DNA of 63,694 bases from Mucilaginibacter psychrotolerans (GCF_004519315.1 NZ_SOZE01000031.1:1-63694), one strand, 5' to 3'. Shown: positions 25,613 through 32,951, counted from the first letter of the stretch. The notes: generated by a model from the letters alone, not told the origin. Numbers and translations are program-made.

Positions 25613-25756
25613 ATGGCAGATAATAACGACAAACCAAAGGCGGCTGACAAACCGAATGATATTACATCCTCAGCCCAAACACAAAAGAAACCAGAATTTG
25701 TACCTACGCCAGTAATGAAGGTAAGGGCGCAACTTATTCCCAAAAAGAAAAGTTAA
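25613..25756 (+). CDS. 47-aa basic-tailed protein, paralogue of the preceding peptide
   Basis: The frame encodes MADNNDKPKAADKPNDITSS and ends EFVPTPVMKVRAQLIPKKKS. The C-terminus matches that of the previous 46-aa protein in spacing of FVP, R, IP and K. An ATG at 25613 is preferred over the longer frame beginning at 25448, whose extra residues read the preceding gene out of frame. A terminator follows. Confidence 0.6.
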   Translation: MADNNDKPKAADKPNDITSSAQTQKKPEFVPTPVMKVRAQLIPKKKS

Positions 25757-25779
25757 GTTAAGGTTGACCTATTTGTTAT

Positions 25780-25808
25780 AAGCCCCCATTGAAGGGGCTT
25801 ATTTTTTT
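25780..25808 (+). terminator. Terminator of the moron cassette
   Basis: AAGCCCC and GGGGCTT pair around a short loop, followed by ATTTTTTT on the plus strand. It overlaps the end of the convergent neck gene. Confidence 0.85.
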
Positions 25809-26449
25809 AAACCCACCTTGCCGATGTTATTGCCGTATCCATCCCTGATTGATGATATAATGAAATCGGTAGCGAAGTCAGATACAGATTTAGTAACATC
25901 GGCAACCAGTTTAGGTACTTCTTTGCTGAATAGGTTCTTCGCCGGGAAACCTTCTTTGTAGATAGATTCCCGCATTGCATAACTCAGGCTTTTGATAGCT
26001 GCTTCGTCACCATCAACATCTGAATGCGGTGAACCTGAGTTGTGGTCATAAAATTCTTCTTTACGTAGGTTCAGGTTTTTGCGCTTAATCATTTCAATGA
26101 AGGCAGAAGCCGGGGGCTTCTTATCTGAATATTTGAAAGGGGTATCAGGTCTGGTACGCTCAACCCCGGACACACCTTTATCCTGATAGATAAGGTAAGG
26201 TTTACCCACAATATCTATTCCGGTATCACTAACCACCATACGTATATCACTGATACCGCCAGTGTTTGCAATCCCGGCTGAATTAATGTTCTCGTGTACT
26301 CTTTCTATAAAGTTTGCAGCATCCTTTTCTAATGCACTGAATACCGCTTCGGTGGTAAACTCCGAACGGCTTGAACCCAAGCTATCAAGTTGTGAAAGGG
26401 CATTAGCACGGGCTGCTGCCGATGCGCTGCGTATGTTTTGTGCTGCCAT
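25799..26449 (-). CDS. Neck or tail-completion protein (HK97 gp10-like)
   Basis: This 216-aa protein has an Ala/Ser-rich helical N-terminus, a middle beta region (KPYLIYQDKGVSGVERT) and a C-terminal helix (KEVPKLVADVTKSVSDFATDFI). The pattern 'Y-x-E/Q-x-G' followed by 'P-F' and a final amphipathic helix resembles HK97 gp10-type neck proteins. It follows the tail chaperone gene. Confidence 0.55.
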   Translation of the reverse strand: MAAQNIRSASAAARANALSQLDSLGSSRSEFTTEAVFSALEKDAANFIERVHENINSAGIANTGGISDIRMVVSDTGIDIVGKPYLIYQDKGVSGVERTRPDTPFKYSDKKPPASAFIEMIKRKNLNLRKEEFYDHNSGSPHSDVDGDEAAIKSLSYAMRESIYKEGFPAKNLFSKEVPKLVADVTKSVSDFATDFIISSIRDGYGNNIGKVGLKK

Positions 26450-26461
26450 AAAAAGCTTAGT

Positions 26462-27225
26462 TTATCCTTTTGAATTACGGGTTTCGATTAGTTCAACCTT
26501 ATCCTTTAAGTAACCTGCCAGTGTGAGTACTGCGATTGCAGGTTCATTTACCAGTTGAAAGTATGGGGTCATTGTTTCCTTTGCTACTTGAATTCCAAGG
26601 TCTAAGAAGCCCCAACGTTTTTTAAAGCGGTCTTCAATGCCTTGCCTAATGCTCTGGATTATCGAACCAGAAACAGGTTCGTCAGCATCAGTTTCACTTT
26701 GCGCCAAAGCATCATCAGGGTCTGCTTCACCATCTTCAACGCCAAAGAGCGAATTAATAATGTCGTAAATCTCTTTGTTGATTTGCTCAGCGTAAAAAAA
26801 ACGGCATACACCTCTGATATGCTTAACTGGTCAATTTCTTCGGCGGTCTTATCCTTAACAATCATTTTAAGTATCCGGGGCATATTCGCCCACGCATCTA
26901 CTTTAAGCGATTGATACGTCACAAATTCATCGTACGTGAGTTCATCCATAGCTTTTAAAGACAGGCTTGTTTTAGCGTTTTTAATAGGGCCTGCCATAAA
27001 CTGCACACGTTGAAGCATCGGCATCAATTCAGTAGCAGGTAAACGCTCTAAATCGATAACAGGCACATCCAACAGGATTGATAGCGGTGCCAGATTCAGG
27101 TATGATTTGTATTCGTCATCATCCCATTCATCCGGCTTTTCTGCGGGGATGGTTTGCAGAATCTGAACGTAGGTTTTGTAGTTTATCTGGTCGTAACTGG
27201 TCGGTAATTTATCTATCAACTTCAT
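26462..27225 (-). CDS. Tail assembly chaperone, -1 frameshift product (254 aa)
   Basis: Two overlapping frames join at a run of eight T (26794-26801). In the first frame codons read GTT TTT TTT ACG; slipping back one base on T TTT TTT continues in the -1 frame as YAEQINKEIYDIINSLFGVE, which leads without a stop into the second frame. That second frame has no ATG before the overlap. The layout equals the gpG/gpGT chaperones of lambda-like phages, in which the fusion guides tail-tube assembly around the tape measure. The joined protein is 144 + 110 residues. Confidence 0.75.
26659..27225 (-). CDS. Tail assembly chaperone, unshifted product (188 aa)
   Basis: This is the zero-frame product starting at the ATG 3 nt after late box H (MKLIDKLPTSYDQINYKTYV). 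The last 44 residues after the T-run (TLSKSTKRFTTLLIRSLALK...) are basic and read like an out-of-frame tail, which supports the shifted product as the main conserved protein. Without programmed shifting this would be a broken gene. Confidence 0.6.
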   Translation of the reverse strand: MKLIDKLPTSYDQINYKTYVQILQTIPAEKPDEWDDDEYKSYLNLAPLSILLDVPVIDLERLPATELMPMLQRVQFMAGPIKNAKTSLSLKAMDELTYDEFVTYQSLKVDAWANMPRILKMIVKDKTAEEIDQLSISEVYAVFFTLSKSTKRFTTLLIRSLALKMVKQTLMMLWRKVKLMLTNLFLVR

Positions 27226-27228
27226 ACA

Positions 27229-27240
27229 ATAAATAGTATG
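27229..27240 (-). promoter_or_regulatory. Late box H
   Basis: Exact CATACTATTTAT in sense, only 3 nt before the chaperone ATG; it follows a rightward moron gene. Confidence 0.65.
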
Positions 27241-27296
27241 GCTGACTTACTTTTAATTAAAAGCCCACTGATTTTTACGGTCTGTATTTGATACCA

Positions 27297-27305
27297 TACC
27301 TTTGC
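27297..27305 (+). promoter_or_regulatory. Bacteroidota -7 promoter box
   Basis: TACCTTTGC matches TAnnTTTG and lies 21 nt before the ATG at 27327. This host-type box contrasts with the late boxes of the surrounding operon. Confidence 0.6.
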
Positions 27306-27326
27306 AGAAATTAATACTATAAAATT

Positions 27327-27698
27327 ATGAGTACTACCAAAAACGAAGACTTTTGCCGCAATCCAGAACTGTTTGCAGAACTATTAAAGAATGAATTCAC
27401 CAACGCTAACTACGATATTGAATTCACCGAGAACAGCCCTAACACGTTGATAGCAACCTTCACCAAGAAAGATGAACCAGAAGACGTATTTATCACCAAT
27501 ATTGGCTTACCCAATGAAGATAAAGGCTTAACAGTAAGGGCGGAACCGCATTTAGATTTTTCGCCTATTGCTTTTTTTGGCTTTATCAACGGCGAAAAAT
27601 CCGCATTTATTCCTGAACTTAGGATGAAGTCGGACGAATTTGTTGACTTCTTAAACAATCGACTTGAATCTGTTCAGGATAACCGTGACGACGAATAA
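27327..27698 (+). CDS. Acidic protein of unknown function, independently transcribed moron
   Basis: This 123-aa soluble acidic protein (MSTTKNEDFCRNPELFAELL) has no recognised domain. It is inserted on the opposite strand between terminase and tail chaperone, with its own host-type promoter, so it is likely expressed in the lysogen. Function unknown. Confidence 0.6.
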   Translation: MSTTKNEDFCRNPELFAELLKNEFTNANYDIEFTENSPNTLIATFTKKDEPEDVFITNIGLPNEDKGLTVRAEPHLDFSPIAFFGFINGEKSAFIPELRMKSDEFVDFLNNRLESVQDNRDDE

Positions 27699-27738
27699 TC
27701 AGTAAGTGGTTACAAATACAGTTAGTTATTTTAACACC

Positions 27739-28944
27739 TTATCTACCGAAAATAAACCCCGCTAAGAAATTGGTGGGGATTTGTTTTTTATATCTGTTTG
27801 CTAACGCCAGTGCTATAACGCAATCATCGTGACCGCCGGGGGCATTACCGTACTTGATGTACCCGGTACTGGTGTATGAGTATTCAAAGATTGATAGTTC
27901 AGTAGCTGTAATCTCGTTGAACTTTAGCTTGCCTTGCTCGATGTCCAGTATCATCTCAGTAATCAGTTTAGGCTTAGTAGCTGCCGTGAATTCAAATGAC
28001 CTAAGATTGCTTACACCATCCCGGATAAGGGCTTCATATATGCTATCACCTACGCTGCCGTGCGTACCATCAATGACCTTGATTACTGATGCAGGTAGTG
28101 ATTTGATACGCTGCTTCGTGTACTCATTGTCTCTCTGGAACCGCTCAAACGGATGACACATATTACCGTCTTCATCCAGAGAGCAGATGACGGTATAGTC
28201 ACTGTATTTTGCAACATCAATACCTATACATACCGGGGGCTTACTTGATAACTCCTTAATGGTGTTAGCCTCAATGTAATCTAAGCCTACTACACTGTTG
28301 CTGTTAGCCGATGCTATAGCAAGGTATTCTTGCTGAAAGGCTGACCAAGGCAATGAACCTTTAGCAGCATCAATCTCGGATGCTTTGATGTGCGGGTTAT
28401 CGTAGGTGCTAAAATGGAATGATTCCCACTCCGTTTGCAACGGGTCTAAGCCCTTTAAATAAAGGCTGTAGAAGTAGTTCTTACCACGTGGCGTACTGAT
28501 GAACAGGGCATCACCTTCATAGTCTGTAAGGCAGGGACGGATTGAGTTTAACCAAGCCTGTTCAAGGTCTGGTATGTACGCTGCTTCATCCAGAATAATA
28601 CAGTGGAACTTACGCCCCCGGAAACTATCCAGACGTTCGCCAGTAAGGAAAGATAGCGTACCACCTGTAATAAGTTCAATCACTAAGTCAGTCTTGTTAG
28701 CTGACCTGATTAACTGCACTGGCAGCACCTTTAAAATGTCTTTAAAGAAGACCTTACTTAGTGCATAGGTCGGTGTCACGTAAGCTATGTGCTTCTTAGC
28801 TAACATCCCCTGAATACTGATGACCTGACTAATTAGGGACTTACCCCAACGCCGACCGCAGCAAAGCACCCTGAACCGGGCGGTGCTGTCAAGTACTTTC
28901 TGCTGACCGGGGTGCGGTTTCGGCAGCTTAATTTGAACGTTCAA
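27739..28944 (-). CDS. terL: Terminase large subunit
   Basis: This 401-aa packaging motor has an ATPase with Walker A GRRWGKS (about 30-36) and Walker B IILDE (116-120), coupling motif STPRG (150-154), and a C-terminal RNase H-like nuclease with Asp243 (GIDVAKYSD), Asp292 (VIDGTHG) and the final GHDD (371-374). The start is TTG (28944); no ATG is available upstream before a stop. It lies 87 nt after terS. Confidence 0.95.
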   Translation of the reverse strand: MNVQIKLPKPHPGQQKVLDSTARFRVLCCGRRWGKSLISQVISIQGMLAKKHIAYVTPTYALSKVFFKDILKVLPVQLIRSANKTDLVIELITGGTLSFLTGERLDSFRGRKFHCIILDEAAYIPDLEQAWLNSIRPCLTDYEGDALFISTPRGKNYFYSLYLKGLDPLQTEWESFHFSTYDNPHIKASEIDAAKGSLPWSAFQQEYLAIASANSNSVVGLDYIEANTIKELSSKPPVCIGIDVAKYSDYTVICSLDEDGNMCHPFERFQRDNEYTKQRIKSLPASVIKVIDGTHGSVGDSIYEALIRDGVSNLRSFEFTAATKPKLITEMILDIEQGKLKFNEITATELSIFEYSYTSTGYIKYGNAPGGHDDCVIALALANRYKKQIPTNFLAGFIFGR

Positions 28945-29031
28945 AGGATTTTTTCCCTGTAATTTTATCCCTTTATGCGTTTCCAGTGTTTCAAGGCACT
29001 ATCCACCATAATAAGAGATTATTGGTTTGGC

Positions 29032-29331
29032 TTAAAAGGGGTCTTTTTCGCCATTATCCCCGGTCGGGGTATCTTCGTACGTTACAACAATATTGACTTC
29101 GCCAGAATGTTCAACCTTATCTTCTGCCTTACTCAATGCGGGTAACACATAACGGGCAACAGCGTTCAGGATTTGCCATTGCTTAAACTCAGACATTGCT
29201 TGCAGGTCTTCGGCTAACACATCTACCTTATCGGATAGTACTAACTGTATTGCCTGACGAATTTCTTCGGTGGTTTTGTTCTTAACGCCGGGCTTACGTC
29301 CCCCGGTCTTCTCTCTGCCCTTTTCAAACAT
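29032..29331 (-). CDS. Probable terminase small subunit
   Basis: This 99-aa protein begins with MFEKGREKTGGRKPGVKNKT, a basic motif common at the start of small terminase-like and DUF5681-like proteins, followed by helices and an acidic tail. It is the first gene of the late operon and sits directly upstream of terL, with late box I 22 nt before its ATG. Confidence 0.7.
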   Translation of the reverse strand: MFEKGREKTGGRKPGVKNKTTEEIRQAIQLVLSDKVDVLAEDLQAMSEFKQWQILNAVARYVLPALSKAEDKVEHSGEVNIVVTYEDTPTGDNGEKDPF

Positions 29332-29353
29332 CTCTATCTTTCTTCTATTTTAG

Positions 29354-29365
29354 ATAAATAGTATG
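29354..29365 (-). promoter_or_regulatory. Late box I
   Basis: Exact CATACTATTTAT in sense, 22 nt before the terS ATG. It is the most upstream box of the late operon. Confidence 0.65.
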
Positions 29366-29437
29366 TGCGAGGGCAGAATAAGAGATACACCCCTACCAGT
29401 TAAGATTTATGTAAAGGGAATTATGTGATGGTGGAGA

Positions 29438-29447
29438 CTATTTATCT
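29438..29447 (+). promoter_or_regulatory. Late box J (partial, plus strand)
   Basis: ACTATTTATC on the plus strand matches the core of the late box, with GGAG in place of CAT upstream. It lies 11 nt before the methyltransferase ATG and faces away from box I. Confidence 0.5.
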
Positions 29448-29458
29448 AAAAGAGATAA

Positions 29459-30235
29459 ATGGCAAAACTTAGTAAGACAGAAATAAAAGAACACAACATT
29501 GCAGTTGAATTATTAAAAAAAGAGGTCCTTACCTTTGAGGAAAAGGTAATAGTTTACGAAAAGTGGAATGAATCCGCTACATCATTGAACAGTGAAGCAG
29601 GTGCATTTTTTACCCCACACGAATTAGCTAATGACTTTTCATTAAACATTTATCGTAAGGCTAAGACTATAGATTTATGTGCTGGTATCGGTATGCTATC
29701 ATTTTGCGCATACCATTATCAGGGATGTACTGACATCACTTGTGTAGAACTCAACCCTATCTATTATGAGATAGGTAAGAAGCTTTTACCAGAAGCTAAC
29801 TGGATTAACGACAGCATCTTTAAGTATAAAGATTTAGGTCACTTTGACCAAGCAATAAGTAACCCCCCGTTTGGTAAAATCAAGACAGGGATTGACAAAG
29901 CTGTACAAGACGAACTAAAATACAAGGGTGCTGAATTCGATTTAATAACCATTGAGATAGCATCGAAGATTGCCGATTACGGTTGCTTTATCTTACCTCA
30001 ACAATCTACACCTTTCAAATATTCGGGGGCTGAATTCTTTATGGACTTACGGGAACAGAACAAGGGCTATAATCCTTACGGTTTGTCAGTACCAAATAAG
30101 GTTCAGAAGTTCATTAAAGAAACTGGTTTGAACTATGAGTTCAATATAGGGGTTGATACCAGTATTTACAAAGATGACTGGAAAGGTGTTAGCCCTATTT
30201 GCGAAATAGTATGCTTTGATTTTAAGGCTGATTAA
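29459..30235 (+). CDS. Orphan N6-adenine DNA methyltransferase
   Basis: This 258-aa protein should methylate adenine in DNA using SAM. Motifs are FTP (51-53), the SAM-binding DLCAGIGML (72-80), an acidic VELNP after strand 2 and the catalytic NPPF (135-138). No restriction enzyme is adjacent. The late-type box at its start suggests it is made late, to modify phage DNA before packaging, unlike the host-type promoters of the other rightward genes. Confidence 0.9.
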   Translation: MAKLSKTEIKEHNIAVELLKKEVLTFEEKVIVYEKWNESATSLNSEAGAFFTPHELANDFSLNIYRKAKTIDLCAGIGMLSFCAYHYQGCTDITCVELNPIYYEIGKKLLPEANWINDSIFKYKDLGHFDQAISNPPFGKIKTGIDKAVQDELKYKGAEFDLITIEIASKIADYGCFILPQQSTPFKYSGAEFFMDLREQNKGYNPYGLSVPNKVQKFIKETGLNYEFNIGVDTSIYKDDWKGVSPICEIVCFDFKAD

Positions 30236-30247
30236 GTAACTTGCGTT

Positions 30248-30448
30248 ATGGAATTTAGGATACACAATTTTAGAGAGACGGAATTTAAAAATCAATTAAA
30301 CGAAATTTGCTCAAATAGGGGAATTGTCGGGTACAGCCAATTGGAATTTAAGAGGGATGAATCTAATTATTCGCTTGCAATTTTAGAAGAATCATTCATT
30401 CAACGCCTTAGTGTAGCTGATATTGAATCATTGAGTTCAATAAAATAA
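30248..30448 (+). CDS. Small protein following the methyltransferase, unknown
   Basis: This 66-aa protein (MEFRIHNFRETEFKNQLNEI) is soluble and charged. It begins 12 nt after the methyltransferase stop and shares its terminator at 30450-30475, so the pair form an operon. No family recognised. Confidence 0.55.
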   Translation: MEFRIHNFRETEFKNQLNEICSNRGIVGYSQLEFKRDESNYSLAILEESFIQRLSVADIESLSSIK

Positions 30449-30449
30449 T

Positions 30450-30475
30450 AAGCCCTAACATTTCTGTCAGGGCTT
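30450..30475. terminator. Bidirectional terminator
   Basis: AAGCCCT and AGGGCTT pair around a 12-nt loop between the rightward methyltransferase operon and the leftward small genes. Confidence 0.65.
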
Positions 30476-30503
30476 AATCAAAAATATTATTACAACCCCG
30501 GTT

Positions 30504-30659
30504 TTATCGCTGACCGGGGAACAGCTTAGCTTTTTTAATCAGCCGTTCCTTTGTCTTCGGCGGCACAAATTTTAAGTCTTCTTCAAATTGTTTACTGTTG
30601 AAGTAATCACTGAATAGTTTACCTAAAGCTGTTTGAATTGATTTTACCTTATCTGACAT
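30504..30659 (-). CDS. 51-aa helical protein
   Basis: The frame encodes MSDKVKSIQTALGKLFSDYF and ends LIKKAKLFPGQR. It is the last of a string of small leftward genes. Charged and helical, with no family recognised; codon use and position support a real gene. Confidence 0.5.
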   Translation of the reverse strand: MSDKVKSIQTALGKLFSDYFNSKQFEEDLKFVPPKTKERLIKKAKLFPGQR

Positions 30660-30712
30660 AACTTTTAATTTAAAGAACCTGACATTAGGGTCTATACTCT
30701 CTGTATTATGTT

Positions 30713-30871
30713 TTAGTCTTGATTAAGATATTCTATCACCCCCGAATGAATTTTATTCATCGCTTCATATAGCTGTTTAGCTTGCTTAGGTAACATCTGT
30801 ACCATATTGATTACTTCACTAATTTCTTGTAGGCTGTCTTCAATGGTTTGTTTTAAATCTGTCTGGTTCAT
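30713..30871 (-). CDS. 52-aa helical protein
   Basis: The frame encodes MNQTDLKQTIEDSLQEISEV and ends SGVIEYLNQD, a probable coiled coil. The start overlaps the upstream stop as ATGA, so it is translationally coupled to the 84-aa gene. Confidence 0.55.
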   Translation of the reverse strand: MNQTDLKQTIEDSLQEISEVINMVQMLPKQAKQLYEAMNKIHSGVIEYLNQD

Positions 30872-31122
30872 TTAATTTTCTTCTTAATTTTTAGAAGCAC
30901 CCCGCACTTTTCGTAATCTTCATACTTACTTTCTAAGAGGTTAATTAGCTTGCTCAAATAAGTGCTGAATGCTTTATGGTCGTCTTCTAACTCAACTATC
31001 AGGTCTGCGTACCAATCGTTAATTAAATCTTCGTCATCCGGGTACTTAGCTATTAGTGATACTGTTTGACTACTTACCAGATTGAAGATTAATGTATAAG
31101 TTTTATTGGTCATTTGTGTCAT
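30868..31122 (-). CDS. 84-aa protein of unknown function
   Basis: A soluble, acidic and helical protein (MTQMTNKTYTLIFNLVSSQT), with either Met1 or Met4 as start. It overlaps the upstream gene by 20 nt and the downstream one by 4 nt, in the compact early cluster. No family recognised. Confidence 0.55.
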   Translation of the reverse strand: MTQMTNKTYTLIFNLVSSQTVSLIAKYPDDEDLINDWYADLIVELEDDHKAFSTYLSKLINLLESKYEDYEKCGVLLKIKKKIK

Positions 31123-31369
31123 CCCCCGCTTGCTCTTTCAGCCTGAAATAAAGGCTTACAAGCACGTCCATTACGTTACGAACACAACTACCGCAACTGC
31201 TTTTATAATGCCGTGGTAACGCCCCTAAAGCCATCTCCTGAACCGTTGGGTACACCTCTTTAATCAGGGCATTAGCAGTTGCGCTAACAACCCCGGTCTT
31301 GTTGTTTGCGTACTGGATAAACAAGGGTTCCAGAGGCTTCAACTTAGCGTATAGTTCTTGTTCAGTCAT
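31103..31369 (-). CDS. 88-aa protein with a CxxC pair, unknown
   Basis: The protein (MTEQELYAKLKPLEPLFIQY) is helical and has CGSCVRN near residue 58, a possible redox or metal pair. It overlaps the sigma-like gene by 8 nt. The length and Cys pair recall small Bacteroidota phage proteins of unknown role. Confidence 0.55.
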   Translation of the reverse strand: MTEQELYAKLKPLEPLFIQYANNKTGVVSATANALIKEVYPTVQEMALGALPRHYKSSCGSCVRNVMDVLVSLYFRLKEQAGDDTNDQ

Positions 31370-32051
31370 TCGTAAACCCTTTCAATTTTTGCAGGTTTTC
31401 TTTAATCCCCCGGATTGCTTCACTTAGTTCCTGTTTTTCGGATTTGCGCTCTTTTGATGGTGCGCCCGGCTTCTGCTTTTCCAATTGCTTGTAGAAGGTG
31501 AATTTGGCTTCTGGTGATAGCAGACCTATTAATTCTTCGGGGGTGAAACCGTACTCTCTTTCAAAATCAGATTCCGTTTCTTCATCAAAAAGTATTAATG
31601 ATGGTTCATCTGAATCTTCATCGTTTACCTCCATCGGCAGTATCTGGTAGTTCCCGGCGTTGAATACGCTGCCGAAGCCTAACTTACTTACCAGTGAGTG
31701 GTTCGGGTTATTGTTCCTACGGTCTTTTGAGAAACATTTAAGAACGATTATGCGTAGGGTACAGCCTATCAATCTGCTGCCTTTTATTGCTGACTTGTTA
31801 TAGATTTCAATGAATTTCTCAGCATCCATAGCTGCCAGTTCCAGAAAGGCGGTCTGGTAGCAATCGCTGATAAAGTCATTATCCTGTACGCCCACACTTT
31901 GCAGCATAAACGTTTTGTAAAGGCAGTTTTTAATGAATTCCCTAATTGGATTTAACTTGCTTGTGCTTTTCTTTCCGAAGTAATAACCGTCAATGCGCCC
32001 GGTCTGGTAGAAGTCCGTTAGTATCTGGTTCTTTAGTTGTTGATTAGTCAA
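31362..32051 (-). CDS. Sigma-factor-like protein (candidate late activator)
   Basis: From a TTG at 32051, two bases after the upstream stop, this gives 229 aa. Residues about 35-115 follow a sigma-70 region 2 pattern: a helix with NPIREFIKNCLYKTF, then DNDFISDCYQTAFLELAAMD, then LIGCTLRIIVLKCFSKDRR with the final basic pair. A C-terminal helical region follows but no clear region 4 is seen. A longer frame to 32198 overlaps the upstream membrane gene and is rejected. If sigma-like, it could recognise the late boxes; this is inference. Confidence 0.55.
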   Translation of the reverse strand: MTNQQLKNQILTDFYQTGRIDGYYFGKKSTSKLNPIREFIKNCLYKTFMLQSVGVQDNDFISDCYQTAFLELAAMDAEKFIEIYNKSAIKGSRLIGCTLRIIVLKCFSKDRRNNNPNHSLVSKLGFGSVFNAGNYQILPMEVNDEDSDEPSLILFDEETESDFEREYGFTPEELIGLLSPEAKFTFYKQLEKQKPGAPSKERKSEKQELSEAIRGIKENLQKLKGFTND

Positions 32052-32053
32052 TG

Positions 32054-32314
32054 TTATAATGAAATTGGTAACGCATCTAATATGCGTTTGGTTAACACCG
32101 TTATGATAGGTGTTAAAAAGATTATGGGTATTAACCCGGCTGACATACTGCAAAGCAGCACTATCAATGATGTCCAAAACGAAAAGCAAAAGATGCAATC
32201 CAAAGGCTTCTTACCTGTTTGTTTCAAGTCTGATAATATGTTATGGTACACTGGTAACTCAAATAAGAAAACTACTGATAGTGCAATAATTAATGATGTT
32301 GTTATGATGCTCAT
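32054..32314 (-). CDS. Small membrane protein with CxxCxxFW motif
   Basis: This 86-aa protein has an N-terminal hydrophobic helix, the motif KKPLDCIFCFSFWTS in the middle and a second hydrophobic region (LIVLLCSMSAGLIPIIFL). Similar small proteins with Cys pairs followed by FW are common in Bacteroidota phages; function unknown. It overlaps its upstream neighbour as TAATG. Confidence 0.6.
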   Translation of the reverse strand: MSIITTSLIIALSVVFLFELPVYHNILSDLKQTGKKPLDCIFCFSFWTSLIVLLCSMSAGLIPIIFLTPIITVLTKRILDALPISL

Positions 32315-32775
32315 TATTTCTTCAATGTTTTATAACCCCGGCTTAATATTTTGGCATCTGTTATCGGCAGGTACATTACTTCTTTAAGCTTATAGCCGTT
32401 ATCTTCGGCAGTGTTAACAGGCAGCATCTTTGATTCCTTAACTACCTTCATTGGGTCAATCTTATCGATGTTGAATACCAGTGTACGGTCGCTATAGAAG
32501 CAAACATAGAACGTTTTTATCCCGCTCTGTAGAGTATAATTTTTTAGATTTTCGTACTTGTCAACTTGTAACATCACCGTAGGGTGGTAATCGTGTTCAA
32601 AGCCTCGTTTCTTCAATTCAGCCACATATGGTACATCGGCAATCTCATTGCTAACCGTATAACCAGATACGTCCCACCAACTGTACTTATCCTTACTGAA
32701 ATCTTTGACGTAGTTAGGGTATAGTACTTCAAAAAATGCCCTACCTTCTAATTCTGATTTTTCGTATTCGTTCAT
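32314..32775 (-). CDS. PD-(D/E)XK nuclease-like protein
   Basis: This 153-aa protein has WWDVSGYTV at about 33-41 and YVAELKKRGF at about 50-59, giving an Asp followed by E-x-K on the next strand, the signature of PD-(D/E)XK nucleases. Beta strands with conserved aromatic residues follow. It may act on nucleic acid in replication or on host DNA. The fold is inferred from the motif alone. Confidence 0.45.
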   Translation of the reverse strand: MNEYEKSELEGRAFFEVLYPNYVKDFSKDKYSWWDVSGYTVSNEIADVPYVAELKKRGFEHDYHPTVMLQVDKYENLKNYTLQSGIKTFYVCFYSDRTLVFNIDKIDPMKVVKESKMLPVNTAEDNGYKLKEVMYLPITDAKILSRGYKTLKK

Positions 32776-32951
32776 ATTTCTTTACATTCTTTTTTTAATT
32801 CGTTTAATGATTCTACGATTGCGTAGCAGTCTTTATCTATTGCCCTTAGTTTGTGGTTAGGCAAATCCACCATCCAGTATTCGTCTGCTGCCGGGTTACT
32901 GATAAAGTAACTACCGTAGAAGAAAAAACATTTTGTTTCTTGTGCATCCAT
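32772..32951 (-). CDS. 59-aa protein of unknown function
   Basis: The frame encodes MDAQETKCFFFYGSYFISNP and ends VESLNELKKECKEI; it is the first gene of the leftward small-gene cluster and overlaps the next by 4 nt (ATGA). An early-type box lies directly upstream of its ATG. Confidence 0.6.
   Translation of the reverse strand: MDAQETKCFFFYGSYFISNPAADEYWMVDLPNHKLRAIDKDCYAIVESLNELKKECKEI

Noticed and set aside
25448..25756. 102-aa rightward ORF as a single gene
   Set aside because: Its N-terminal half reads the proline-rich gene out of frame; the real gene starts at ATG 25613.
28975..29020. 14-codon ORF between terS and terL (MVDSALKHWKRIKG)
   Set aside because: Too short and no supporting feature.
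30200..30215. AAATAGTATG inside the methyltransferase as a further late box
   Set aside because: Only 10 of 12 bases, inside a coding region and not upstream of any start.
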